DNA from: Candidatus Sulfopaludibacter sp. SbA3
Lineage (GTDB): Bacteria; Pseudomonadota; Alphaproteobacteria; Caulobacterales; Hyphomonadaceae
Direction: 5' to 3'
DNA length: 46,709 bases
NCBI GenBank assembly: GCA_945888325.1
Contig: CAMDAC010000024.1
Location: forward strand, 1-46,709
Shown piece by piece: positions 27,121-36,215 of this stretch (position 1 is its first letter; every line of letters begins with the position of its first letter). The position numbers were made by a program, and so were the translations under genes. The notes under the pieces were generated by a model. The model worked only from the letters and a program-made list of their open reading frames with translations. It searched no databases and was not told the origin of the DNA.

Positions 27121-27717
27121 TCAGACGGCAGCTGTCTTCCCGCGCTTCGGCTTAGGCGGCGCCCAGCTGATATCCGTGTTGCCATAGGGTGGGTCGACCG
27201 GATCGCCGGACTCGGCATCCACGAACTTCCAGTCATCCTTCAGTCCGTACCCGCCGCCGCCGAAAAGTCGCACCATCCGGTACATCAGCGAGCGCCGGAA
27301 TCCCGGCACGCCGGCATCCTTCATCGCGTTGAGGAACAACCGGTCAGCCAGCCGCCGCGCCTTCTTCTGGCCGATGGCATAGAGATAGTCATGCAGCACC
27401 GCGGCCGGCGCATGCCGCCCGAACGGCTGCACAATGAAATGGAAGATCGACGGGATCGACGCAAAGTCCGTCACGAAGCCGAGCGGCACCTCTACCGTCA
27501 CGTCCACTCCATGGACCGGATGCACATAGGCATACGGCCGCGTCACCACCGCCAGCGTGCGCCCCTGCTTTTCCATGTCCGACAGGATCGCCACGGCAAT
27601 CAGGTGCCGGCGCACCTCGCCCCGCCCCACATGCGTCGCCTCGCGCTTCGCCTGCACACTCTCCAGGCCTGAAGACTCCAGGTCCATCACGCGCGGCGAC
27701 ATATCCACGAAAGGCAT
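27121..27717 (-). CDS. DUF1353 protein, last gene of TIR operon
   Basis: 198 residues. The DUF1353 core has VEVPLGFVTDFASIPSIF followed by AAVLHDYLYAIGQKKARRLADRLFLNAMKDAGVP: conserved Asp (TDFAS), His and Asp (HDYLY) and Asp (ADRLF). The pattern suggests a metal or hydrolytic site, but no function is known. The family is common in phage structural and lysis regions. Residues 1-45 precede the domain and 160-198 form a Pro/Lys-rich tail. A strong AAGGGGAG ribosome site lies upstream of the ATG; the gene is 23 bp after the protease gene, so it is co-transcribed. Confidence 0.85.
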   Translation of the reverse strand: MPFVDMSPRVMDLESSGLESVQAKREATHVGRGEVRRHLIAVAILSDMEKQGRTLAVVTRPYAYVHPVHGVDVTVEVPLGFVTDFASIPSIFHFIVQPFGRHAPAAVLHDYLYAIGQKKARRLADRLFLNAMKDAGVPGFRRSLMYRMVRLFGGGGYGLKDDWKFVDAESGDPVDPPYGNTDISWAPPKPKRGKTAAV

Positions 27718-27740
27718 CGGTCACTCCCCTTCAGCTGCGC

Positions 27741-29528
27741 CTAAGGCGTGCTCAATCCCTTGGCCAGCCGGAACGCATTCAGCAGCGGCCGCAGCCACAG
27801 GCCCTGGTTGGCGTGATACTGCCCCGGCTGGCCGTTCAGCCGCGGCCGCAACCCGCCGGCGTGGTGCAGCCCGATCAGCTCCATCGTCCGGCTGTTGAAC
27901 ACCGGGCTTCCGGAATTTCCGGGCTCTGTCGGCGCCAGGTAATGCAGCCGTCTCGGCTCGGGACCAGGCACCGTGCCGACACGGACATTTTCGTAGTCGA
28001 GCAACTGGTTGTCACTGAGGGAAATCGAAAGTTCCCGCCCGAGCGGATACCCGATGACATACACAGTGGTCGGCTTATCGACATACTGGCGCTGCCCGGT
28101 CTTGCTCTCCACCTCTTCGCGCTGCTTGAGCTTCGGCAAACCCTCTGCCAGCTTCAGCATGGCGCCAAGACTGCGCAGGTCCGCATATCGCGGCGTATTC
28201 TGCCCTATGCGGAAAATCGACACATCATGCTCGGTCTTTGGCGAGCTCCATAACAGTTCATCCAGCGGAAACTCGTCTGTGAAGCTTGCCGCATCGAACC
28301 GGATCCGGCCGTCTCCCGGCGCCATCGCCGCCCGGTCCGCCGGATCGGGGGAGACGACATGCGCATTCGTCAGGAACAGGACCTCATCTTGAAAGGAGGC
28401 ATGCACGCTTTCGCCGTTCAGCAGGAAGCCTGTGCCGAACGTCGCATCGCGCGATTGCACCGTATCCATCATAACCCGCCCGACCGTACGGGAGTATTCG
28501 ATGATCTGTTGCAGGCGCCGGATGCCGTAGGGGCCTTCCTTGCCGAACACTTTCTCATACTGGCCCTGCGCGCCGGTGGCCGCCTGCGTTCCCGCCACCT
28601 CTCTCGCCCCGCCACCTTCCGGCGGCGCCAGCAACTCGCGCGCCTGGACACTGCTCAGCCGGATCGCGCCCTGGTCCGACGCCATCAGCGCATAGCGCAG
28701 CAGGTTGGTGATCTCTGCCTTGTCCGCGTCGCCCGGCGTGATGCCCCACACCTGCTCGAACTGGCGCAACGTGCCGTTGATCGCAAACGCGTCTCCTTGC
28801 GCCAGTTCCAGATAGCGCCGGATCTTCTCCTTCGCCTCTTCCCAGCGCCCGAGATGGGCATACGCCTCTGCCGCCGAGGCGACATGCCAGTAGTCCGCGG
28901 TATTGTCCGGATCCAGACTATTGATGATCTCGTTGGCAATATCGTTGGCCGGCACCGCAAGTGGCAGGAAATACTGCTCGCGCTGCGCCATCGCCGAAAG
29001 CGCCAGCAGGTTCCCTCCCGGGAAATAGGCTCCCGCTGAGCCCCGCAGCCGCGCGAATGCAAACCCGTAGGCCGCTGCCGACTTCTTCAGGAACCCCTCG
29101 CACGCATCCCGCGCCGCCGGTGGCCGGCGCTGCGAGGCAATCACGAAGAGCTGCTTGTAGACACGTCCTTCAAGGCTCCAGCAGTCCGCCTCGGTTGCGG
29201 CGTCCGCCTCTTCCTGCGCCGCCTTGCGCGCTTCCAGCACCAGCGCGGCCGCCGGGATCAGTGCATTGCGTTCCACCAGTGCCTGCGCATGGAACTGCAA
29301 CAGCCAGCCCCGCCGCACACCGACCGCTTCGAGAAACTGCGCCGCCAGCTCCAGCGCCGTGTGTGCCCGCATCGTGCGCAGCGCCTTGAGCCCCGCACGC
29401 AGCTCTTTCGATCCGCTATCCTGCGACGTGATCACGGCGTCGGCGAGCGCCGCCGCCTTGGCTGCCAGTTCGGCCTCATTGCCAAGGGCCGCCGCCTGAA
29501 GATCACCAAGAGCCTGCGCCAGGGTCAT
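27741..29528 (-). CDS. TRAFs-binding (TPR-like) domain fused to trypsin-like protease
   Basis: 595 residues, two parts. Residues about 1-290 are helical; the block at 118-180 (LEGRVYKQLFVI, then FLKKSAAAYGFAF, AGAYFPGGNLLALSAMA) matches the TRAFs-binding/TPR-S region that recurs in predicted conflict and signalling proteins. Residues about 345-560 are a trypsin-fold protease with His390 (FLTNAHVVS), Asp435 (TEHDVSIFRI) and Ser539 (EPGNSGSPVF); the catalytic triad is intact. No signal peptide, so cytosolic action is expected. The TAGGAG ribosome site overlaps the upstream muramidase stop codon (29538-29540), indicating coupling. I infer that the helical part senses a signal or partner and gates proteolysis. 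Confidence 0.85.
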   Translation of the reverse strand: MTLAQALGDLQAAALGNEAELAAKAAALADAVITSQDSGSKELRAGLKALRTMRAHTALELAAQFLEAVGVRRGWLLQFHAQALVERNALIPAAALVLEARKAAQEEADAATEADCWSLEGRVYKQLFVIASQRRPPAARDACEGFLKKSAAAYGFAFARLRGSAGAYFPGGNLLALSAMAQREQYFLPLAVPANDIANEIINSLDPDNTADYWHVASAAEAYAHLGRWEEAKEKIRRYLELAQGDAFAINGTLRQFEQVWGITPGDADKAEITNLLRYALMASDQGAIRLSSVQARELLAPPEGGGAREVAGTQAATGAQGQYEKVFGKEGPYGIRRLQQIIEYSRTVGRVMMDTVQSRDATFGTGFLLNGESVHASFQDEVLFLTNAHVVSPDPADRAAMAPGDGRIRFDAASFTDEFPLDELLWSSPKTEHDVSIFRIGQNTPRYADLRSLGAMLKLAEGLPKLKQREEVESKTGQRQYVDKPTTVYVIGYPLGRELSISLSDNQLLDYENVRVGTVPGPEPRRLHYLAPTEPGNSGSPVFNSRTMELIGLHHAGGLRPRLNGQPGQYHANQGLWLRPLLNAFRLAKGLSTP

Positions 29529-29537
29529 GTCCCGCTC

Positions 29538-31418
29538 CTAATCCACATAAGCCGCAAAGGGCGTATTCTCGGGCGTTATCTCTACAGGCACCGTTTCGAA
29601 GTCACTGTGTGTCCCGCCCTCGCCGGTGGCGTTCTCCAGATCCGTCACCCGGTTCAGCCAACCCTTGAGGAACACGCCCTGGCTCGCATCCCTGGCGACG
29701 ATACGGTGAAACAGCGCCCGGCGTTCTTCGAGATACTGCGCCGCCAGCGCCTTCGTCTCGTACCGCGCGATCGCCGCAAACGTCTGTCCGCCAATCGCGC
29801 CGTCCACTTTCAGCGTCTCGCCCAGCGCATTCAGCGCGCGCTGCAGCAGCCTGGCGGCCCCGCCCGGCCCATGGTTCACGCTGGCATCGAACATCAAGAG
29901 GTCCAGCTGCCGCTTCAGCCGGTCACACCGCGCCGCCAGCCAGTAGTCGGACCAGTAGATCGCCCGCACCTCATCATGCGTGATCTCCTTTACCGGGCGC
30001 AGCGGCTCGCCCCGCGAGTCAAGCCATTCATGGAACACCTTCTCGGTGACGCCGTAGTTCGTCTTGCCGCCCCGGTCGCTCGCATGGTCGCTGTAGCCGC
30101 CCTCCCACTTGAAGCAGAACTTCAGCGCCGTCTCGAACCGGTCCGCTGGAGGTGGTGGAGGGGGAGGCGCCGCCGGTGCCAGGGGTGCCCGGTCCGCTTG
30201 CGATGCCGGTGCGGCCGGCACTGAAGGCTGGGCCGTCTTTGCCGTCTCTGTCCTGACGCTGATGGTCTTGCGGATGGCGCCCGGCAAACTGTCCAGCGCG
30301 CCGGAGTTCCAGGCATCCTTCAGTGTACGGAACGCCAACCTTGCCAGCGGGCTCTCCAGCAGGGATTCGTGATCGCCCGCGCCCTTGGCCACCAGGTATG
30401 GCCGCACCGTTTCCACCATCTCCGCCGCCTGCTGCTGCAGCCGTTGCCGGTCCGCGCGGATCAGATATGGCGACAGCGCGACCACCCGGCGAAACGCGTT
30501 CAGCGCCTCGTCCGGCTGCCCGCCGCTCTCCAGCACCCGCTGCAGCGACACCCAGGCATCACCCACCGCCGGCACGTCCTCGATATTCTGGTGGCGCTCG
30601 GTCGCCGTCACCCGGATCACCGCATAGTCCCGTCCGCGTACGGACTTGCCCTTGATCCGCAGCGCCGGCACCAGCCGTCCGCCGCTGAAGTCGAGCTCAA
30701 CCTCGCCATTGGCCTGCCCGTCCGGCAGCATCACATAGTAGCCGGGCTCCAGTTTCAGGCTCGCGGACACCGGCACCCGCAACCGCGTCGTGTAGGTGCC
30801 ATCCTGCGCCTTCAGGATCCGCGCGATTTCAACGGCAGCGGTATAGCCGATCTTTTTGACAAACGTGCTGGCCAGCTTGCCGGTGATAGCGCCCGCCGCC
30901 GTGGCGAGCAGGCTCTCGTGCCCCTCGCCGTTGTCATCCTCCGGCTCGCCCGGCGGCGGCTGGCCGCCCATCTTCGGCAGCGAAGCCGAGAGCCGTTCGT
31001 TGAGGTCCAGCAAGGTCGCCAGCAGCGCTTCCGAGCGCAGCGCCAGCACCACGAATTCGCCGTCGATCCCGCCCTGCCAGGGCATCTGCGCGCAGATCGA
31101 GGTGACCCCCAGGTCCTGGTTGCCGGCATTCTTGGTCTCGATGCCGTCGCGCACCTTGCGCGGGTCGATCAGGGCGCTCTGGCGCAGCTTGGTCTGGACC
31201 TGCGTCACCGCCGACAGGTCAGACAGGAACAGCGCATGATACTTGCTGGTCAGCAGGCCTGGCCGGGCAAGGCCAAGGTCGATCAAGTCGAGGCTGACAT
31301 ACGCCGCATCCGATTCGATCACTCCCACCGGCGCATCTGCGCCGATGATCGCCGCCTTCACCCAGCGCGTCGACCGCTTCGGCGCTCCGAACGAGCCCGC
31401 CGTCTTTTTATCCGCCAT
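29538..31418 (-). CDS. Unknown N-terminal domain fused to phage-type GH108 muramidase
   Basis: 626 residues from the ATG at 31418, which has GGGAG just before it; a GTG nine bases upstream is the alternative. Residues about 1-410 are not recognised: an alpha/beta start, a helical GITGKLASTFVKKIGY stretch and a beta-rich middle (RLRVPVSASLKLEPGYYVML). A Pro-run linker (417-424) leads to a GH108 muramidase with KWEGGYSDHASDRGGKTNYGV (catalytic Glu439), followed by a PG_binding_3-like domain (DASVNHGPGGAARLLQRAL, VDGAIGGQTF). GH108 enzymes cleave peptidoglycan, mostly in phage lysis. There is no signal peptide or transmembrane segment, so access to the wall would need release or a holin-like route. 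Confidence 0.85.
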   Translation of the reverse strand: MADKKTAGSFGAPKRSTRWVKAAIIGADAPVGVIESDAAYVSLDLIDLGLARPGLLTSKYHALFLSDLSAVTQVQTKLRQSALIDPRKVRDGIETKNAGNQDLGVTSICAQMPWQGGIDGEFVVLALRSEALLATLLDLNERLSASLPKMGGQPPPGEPEDDNGEGHESLLATAAGAITGKLASTFVKKIGYTAAVEIARILKAQDGTYTTRLRVPVSASLKLEPGYYVMLPDGQANGEVELDFSGGRLVPALRIKGKSVRGRDYAVIRVTATERHQNIEDVPAVGDAWVSLQRVLESGGQPDEALNAFRRVVALSPYLIRADRQRLQQQAAEMVETVRPYLVAKGAGDHESLLESPLARLAFRTLKDAWNSGALDSLPGAIRKTISVRTETAKTAQPSVPAAPASQADRAPLAPAAPPPPPPPADRFETALKFCFKWEGGYSDHASDRGGKTNYGVTEKVFHEWLDSRGEPLRPVKEITHDEVRAIYWSDYWLAARCDRLKRQLDLLMFDASVNHGPGGAARLLQRALNALGETLKVDGAIGGQTFAAIARYETKALAAQYLEERRALFHRIVARDASQGVFLKGWLNRVTDLENATGEGGTHSDFETVPVEITPENTPFAAYVD

Positions 31419-31524
31419 GGCTCCCACTCCGGCTCAATCTGCGGATTAACGTTATGTTAAACAGGAATTTATGGGAAGCGGGCGAAGTGTGTCGGCCCTG
31501 CGACAGCTCCCATCACTGGCCTTT

Positions 31525-34500
31525 TCACCGGAACGCCCAGCCAAACACGGCTCCCGCGGCCGTCTCCCACCAGGCCGCAGGCGGCGGCGTACACACATCC
31601 TCCCCCTCCCGCCCCCGTAGGATCGGCGCAGCGAAGATCGCCTTATCATCGAGCCGCCGCACGAAAGGTACGCCCTCGGCATCCGGCGTCCCCATCAGCT
31701 TCGCGGCACAGACCTGCGCAATATCCTCGGAGCTGGCCTGCCGCCGCCCGGACCATCCGATGTCCAGCTCGACCAGTCGCCCACCCAGTTCCGAAATCAC
31801 AAGCCGTCCGAGGTCCTGCTGCCAGGCCGCATCCTGATTGGCAAAATCGCCGGACCAACCCGGCAGTTCCGACAGCGTGAGAGTGTCAAACTGGCGGACA
31901 ATCCCGCCCTGAACCAGCACGATCAAGCGGCGGCCGTCATTCGAAAACCTGATCTCAGATTCACCCGACTCGAGGAAGATTGGCTCGCCCCTCGCCGCAC
32001 CGGTCCCCACATCCCAGAACCTCAGATTGGCATCATCGGCAATCGTCACCAACGTCCCGCCATCCGGCGAGAATTTTGCTGCCGTTACAAAGCTTGGGTG
32101 CGCCAGAACAGGCTGCTGCAGCTCACCTGTTTCGAGATCCACCAATGCCGCCGCACGCAACGGGTTGTCCAGCAGAACAGCTGCTCGCCTGCCGTCCGGC
32201 GCCAATGAAGCGCCGACGATCGGAGCGTCTGGCGTGATCACCGGCCAGAGCAGGGCGCCATCATCCGCAGACCAGAAACCGATCCGCGTCTCATTCGAGA
32301 TCGCGACGCGCGACTCATCTGCACTCACGTAAACGCTCGAGAAGGCAAGACTCTCCCCCAAGGCTTTCAGGTCCGCCGGGCTCCAGACCTCCATTGGCCC
32401 GCCGATGGTCGCGCCTGTCTCGAGATCGACAAGCTGCCCGTTGCCCTGTGTCAGGACAACCATCCGTCCACGGACCGGCATCACCCTGAGAACCATATCG
32501 TCGATCACGGCGGGCGCCACAACCGCTTCCATCGTGTCAGTGTTCCAGATCGTCAGCGTGCGATCATATTGCAGCGTCACCAGCCGGCGTCCACCGAGCG
32601 CAAACCGCATTTCACTGATCGCAGACTGATGCTCGAGAAGCGCCTCGCCATTGCTGCCCGTGTTGGTATCGAGCAGCTGAACGACCCCTTCAAAGGAAAT
32701 CGCGAGGCGCGGTGAACCTTCGTCAAAGACGGCCGTGAAAGTCTCCTGCGGGCCGAGCAGCAGCTCGCCGCCCACCTGTTCGCCTGTCGCCGTATCGCGC
32801 AACACGGCCCTGCCCGACGCGTTCCACACCAGCTGCCGCGTCCCGTCCGGTGAGAGCATCGCCCCGTCCGAAGCGCCGATGTCGGTCTTCCCCTTAAACG
32901 GAATCGTCCGCGCCGGCCCCGCTTTCCAAACTCGGGCCTCATTGCCTTCGATCGTTAGCACACGGCTGCCATCCCCGATGAACTGCGGCGGGAACAGGTA
33001 ATTGTCATGCTTCAGCGGACCCAGCAGAGGAATGCCGAAATAGGAGGCGTCCCAGAAGAAAACCTCGTCGTCCTGATCCAACGTCAGGGTGATCCGTCCA
33101 TCCGGTGACAGCGCCGCATGGCCGACGAAACCCACCGAGTCCTTGGCTACGGGGGTTTCTGTCACCTGCCCCTCACTGACGTTCAACCGCACGGTCCGGC
33201 GGCCATTCCAGGCGAGGTAATCCTGCGTGCCGGGAATGGGGCTGACCCCGTTCCACCTGTCCGGGCCCGCATCCAGCTGCGACCCGGACTCCAGCAAGGA
33301 CGTGCCGGTGCGGAGATCCCAGATTTCCACCCCGCTTAGATAGGACACCGAGGCAAACGACGCATCATCAGCGCCGATCTCCACTTCAGTTTCGCGCTCA
33401 TCCGTGGAGATAACATCGCCGACCGGCGCGCCGGTATCTGCATCCCAAATCTGGACACTTCCGACGGGAGAAATTGTGGCAATGCGCCGGAGCTTGTCTA
33501 GGAAAACGGTCCGCTCAACGATATCCGGAAAATCGGCACGCACGAGCCGCTCGCCCGTCTCTCCGTTCCATATCTCGACGCTCTCTGTCTCGGTTTGCAG
33601 CGGAGCGGTCAGATCATCCGCCTGCCGCGCAAGTTCCCAGTCAAACTCTCCACTGTTGCGCCGAAGCAGCACGCGGCTTGCGTCGGGTGAGAGGAAGCCT
33701 CCCCAATACTCCCCGCCTTCTGGGTCAAATGGTCCGGCGATGATCTCTTGGCTCGCCGCGTCCGCAACGAACGCCTCGCCTAGGCGTACGACGAGGACCT
33801 TCGCCCCATCCGCTGACAGCGCCACCTCGATCGAAGGCGCGGCCCGCCCTGGAAACTCCGCGAGCTTGTCTCCTGTCGCGAGGTCGTAGATGCGCACCGT
33901 ACCGTCTGACAGCCCTGCGGCCAGACGCCGGCCATCTTCGGACATGGCAACTTTCATTAGCCCCAGCTCGTCTTCCCCTGCCTCAAGGCCCAGCGGGGCC
34001 GGCAACCGGCTTCCATCGCGCAGCGATATCACATGCGCCCCCGCGCCGTTCCACGCCGCCACATGCGCGCCGCCCGGAGCGAGTTTTTCCTGCAGATTAC
34101 CCTGCTCGGGATCAAGCGTCAGCGTCTCCCCCAGCTGCACGCCGGTTTCTGCATCCCACACGAATAGAGAGTCATAAGGGTTCGCCGTCACCAGCCGGGT
34201 GCCGTCCATCGCAGGGTAAGCCCGCGCGATTACTGGATCGAGTTCGCTGCCCGTCGGAAAACTCTGCCGCACAGACGCCACATGCGCCAGCGCCTGCGCC
34301 GTCTTTGCAAACGCCGCCTTCGCTTCATCCGTAGACGGCCTGAAAAAAGACTCGCGCGACGCCAGGATCGCCATTTGAAGCGCGCGCCGGTATTCGCCCT
34401 GAATGATCAGCTGGTCAGACGTCCGCGCTAGCATAAGGCTCTCGCTGCGTCCGAGATTTCGCTGTCCATTGACCACAAACCACGCGCCAGCGAGCGTCGC

Positions 34501-35229
34501 CGCCAGGGTCGTCAGCACAAAGATCGCCGTCACCCGGCGCCAGAAGGTGCGCACCGAGGCGTCGCGCCGGATCTGCGCGCGCGACGCCGCAATCCAGGCC
34601 AGGAACAGCTCCCCCGGCTCCGGCTCGCCTCTTGGCCGCGTCACGGCCCAGCGCTCGGCCTCCTCGACGGCGCCCTCGCGCAGCAGCCGGCTCTTCGGCC
34701 GCCCGGCCGTGTCCCACTCCTGTACTCGCGCGAAATACTTGCGCCCGTCCCGGTGCCAACCGACTTTCGTTTCCAGCGCTGCCACCAGCCCCGCCAGCGC
34801 CGCGTCAAAACCCGGTCCGCCCTTCGAAAAATCGATCCGCACATTCAGCGCCGAAAGTCTTGGCGGTGCTTTGGCAAAATCCACCGGCCGCGCGAGGACC
34901 GCGATGATCCGCTTGCCCAGCGCGCGGGCATACGCGATCTCCTCGTCGCACACGGCGCTCTGGGCCGAATCCGGCGAGACCAGGAAGACCATCACGTCGG
35001 CCGACGCGATCATCTCCTGCAGCCGTTTCCACCACTCGTCCTCGGCTGAAATCCCGGCGCTGACATTGCCGGGGTCGTGCGCCGCCTGGTCAAAGTCGGC
35101 GAGGAACCCCGCCGTCATCAGCCCGTCCGCCACGCGCTGCACCAGCGCTGCATCCTTGCGCGAATAGCTCAGGAAAACGCGCGTACGCGCATCTTCCGCC
35201 ACCAGCTGACTATCCTCTTGTCCCACCAC
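31525..35229 (-). CDS. TIR-transmembrane-WD40 protein
   Basis: 1234 residues. The N-terminal TIR domain (about 16-155) has VFLSYSRKDAAL and the catalytic-type SAVCDEEIAYARALGKR; Glu97 aligns with the NADase Glu of enzymatic TIRs. One membrane segment follows at about 234-254 (AIFVLTTLAATLAGAWFVV), then a helical region (SESLMLARTSDQLIIQGEYRRALQMAILASRE). The remaining 920 residues hold roughly 18-19 WD40-like blades (for example AMSEDGRRLAAGLSDGTVRIYD), enough for two or more propellers. Known TIR enzymes cleave NAD when activated; the propellers may sense or scaffold. The GTG start follows GGGAGGAG. It heads the operon with the muramidase, 106 bp downstream. Confidence 0.88.
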   Translation of the reverse strand: MVGQEDSQLVAEDARTRVFLSYSRKDAALVQRVADGLMTAGFLADFDQAAHDPGNVSAGISAEDEWWKRLQEMIASADVMVFLVSPDSAQSAVCDEEIAYARALGKRIIAVLARPVDFAKAPPRLSALNVRIDFSKGGPGFDAALAGLVAALETKVGWHRDGRKYFARVQEWDTAGRPKSRLLREGAVEEAERWAVTRPRGEPEPGELFLAWIAASRAQIRRDASVRTFWRRVTAIFVLTTLAATLAGAWFVVNGQRNLGRSESLMLARTSDQLIIQGEYRRALQMAILASRESFFRPSTDEAKAAFAKTAQALAHVASVRQSFPTGSELDPVIARAYPAMDGTRLVTANPYDSLFVWDAETGVQLGETLTLDPEQGNLQEKLAPGGAHVAAWNGAGAHVISLRDGSRLPAPLGLEAGEDELGLMKVAMSEDGRRLAAGLSDGTVRIYDLATGDKLAEFPGRAAPSIEVALSADGAKVLVVRLGEAFVADAASQEIIAGPFDPEGGEYWGGFLSPDASRVLLRRNSGEFDWELARQADDLTAPLQTETESVEIWNGETGERLVRADFPDIVERTVFLDKLRRIATISPVGSVQIWDADTGAPVGDVISTDERETEVEIGADDASFASVSYLSGVEIWDLRTGTSLLESGSQLDAGPDRWNGVSPIPGTQDYLAWNGRRTVRLNVSEGQVTETPVAKDSVGFVGHAALSPDGRITLTLDQDDEVFFWDASYFGIPLLGPLKHDNYLFPPQFIGDGSRVLTIEGNEARVWKAGPARTIPFKGKTDIGASDGAMLSPDGTRQLVWNASGRAVLRDTATGEQVGGELLLGPQETFTAVFDEGSPRLAISFEGVVQLLDTNTGSNGEALLEHQSAISEMRFALGGRRLVTLQYDRTLTIWNTDTMEAVVAPAVIDDMVLRVMPVRGRMVVLTQGNGQLVDLETGATIGGPMEVWSPADLKALGESLAFSSVYVSADESRVAISNETRIGFWSADDGALLWPVITPDAPIVGASLAPDGRRAAVLLDNPLRAAALVDLETGELQQPVLAHPSFVTAAKFSPDGGTLVTIADDANLRFWDVGTGAARGEPIFLESGESEIRFSNDGRRLIVLVQGGIVRQFDTLTLSELPGWSGDFANQDAAWQQDLGRLVISELGGRLVELDIGWSGRRQASSEDIAQVCAAKLMGTPDAEGVPFVRRLDDKAIFAAPILRGREGEDVCTPPPAAWWETAAGAVFGWAFR

Positions 35230-35286
35230 CGGCTCCTCCCGCCGAAGCGCTCAGGTCACCTCAAAACGGCCGCGCTGGCAAGCCGC

Positions 35287-36063
35287 TCAATCCACCACCC
35301 GCAGGCCCTTGGTCTCGGCGCCGAAGGTCACCAGCACCAGCGAACAGGCATCTTCCGCCAGCACGAGCTCGAACGGGCGGGCCGTAGCGAAGAAGCGTGT
35401 TTCGCTTTCAGGCAGGAATTCCATGTCATCGAACTGGCCTTCGATCGCCGCCAGCAAGCGGCCTTGCTCTGCTTCGAGCACAAGCTTCAGGGGCGTCGTT
35501 GTCGCCAGTTCATATGTGCCAGCATAGAGGTCCAGCGCCTCCTTGGGAACCGCCACCTGCACCTTCACCGGATACTCGCGCTTGATCCGGTCAGTCGTCT
35601 GCGCCGCCACCATCCGCCATTGGCCGTCGGCCTCCTTCCGCCAGATCACGGAATAGCGAGTCGAGCCCGGCCGCGGCAATCCGCCATAGTAGGACGTGAC
35701 CGCATCCGTCCGCCCCCGGAACATCACCACATTCGGTGCCAGCACGATGGCCTCGTCTTCGCTTGGCGTTTCCGAAATGACCGCCCGCTTGTCCTCTTCC
35801 CGGCGCGCCAAGATCTGCGCTTTGCCGATCCGGTTTCCGGAAAGGTCGATATAGGCATAGTCTTCGGAGAGGTAGTTCGCGAACGTCTCTAGGTCGCCGG
35901 CGCTCTGCGCCTGGATTGCCGCTAGGTCCGCCGCTTCGGCCTCGGCGATCATGGCAACCAGATCGACTTCCGTACTTTGCACGCCCACAGTCGTGCAGGC
36001 GGCAACCAGGATCGCGGCCGCAATTATGCCTGCAACGTGCTTGAGGAGTACTTTCGTTTTCAT
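35287..36063 (-). CDS. Lipoprotein with SnoaL/DUF4440-like domain
   Basis: 258 residues. A lipoprotein signal (MKTKVLLKHVAGIIAAAILVAAC, acylated Cys23) precedes an NTF2/SnoaL-like domain of the DUF4440 type (DLETFANYLSEDYAYIDLSGNRIGKAQILA, TRYSVIWRKEADGQWRMVAAQ). The C-terminal 85 residues add a beta domain (YAGTYELATTTPLKLVLEAEQGRLLAAIEGQ). The fold binds small molecules in other proteins; no function is assigned here. It lies 57 bp upstream of the TIR-WD40 gene on the same strand, so it could be the first gene of that operon, although nothing in its domains links it to defence. Confidence 0.82.
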   Translation of the reverse strand: MKTKVLLKHVAGIIAAAILVAACTTVGVQSTEVDLVAMIAEAEAADLAAIQAQSAGDLETFANYLSEDYAYIDLSGNRIGKAQILARREEDKRAVISETPSEDEAIVLAPNVVMFRGRTDAVTSYYGGLPRPGSTRYSVIWRKEADGQWRMVAAQTTDRIKREYPVKVQVAVPKEALDLYAGTYELATTTPLKLVLEAEQGRLLAAIEGQFDDMEFLPESETRFFATARPFELVLAEDACSLVLVTFGAETKGLRVVD

Positions 36064-36215
36064 CCATCCACAGCAACCGATTTCACCCGTTTGCGCAAGT
36101 GCGAGTGCGCCGCAAAGGCAAGCGCGAATGGGAAACTACGTATCGACGCGGGCCCACGATCGCCTATGCCGCTCTGAGCATCCTCCCCGCTTGCGTCTTC
36201 AAAACCGAGATCACC

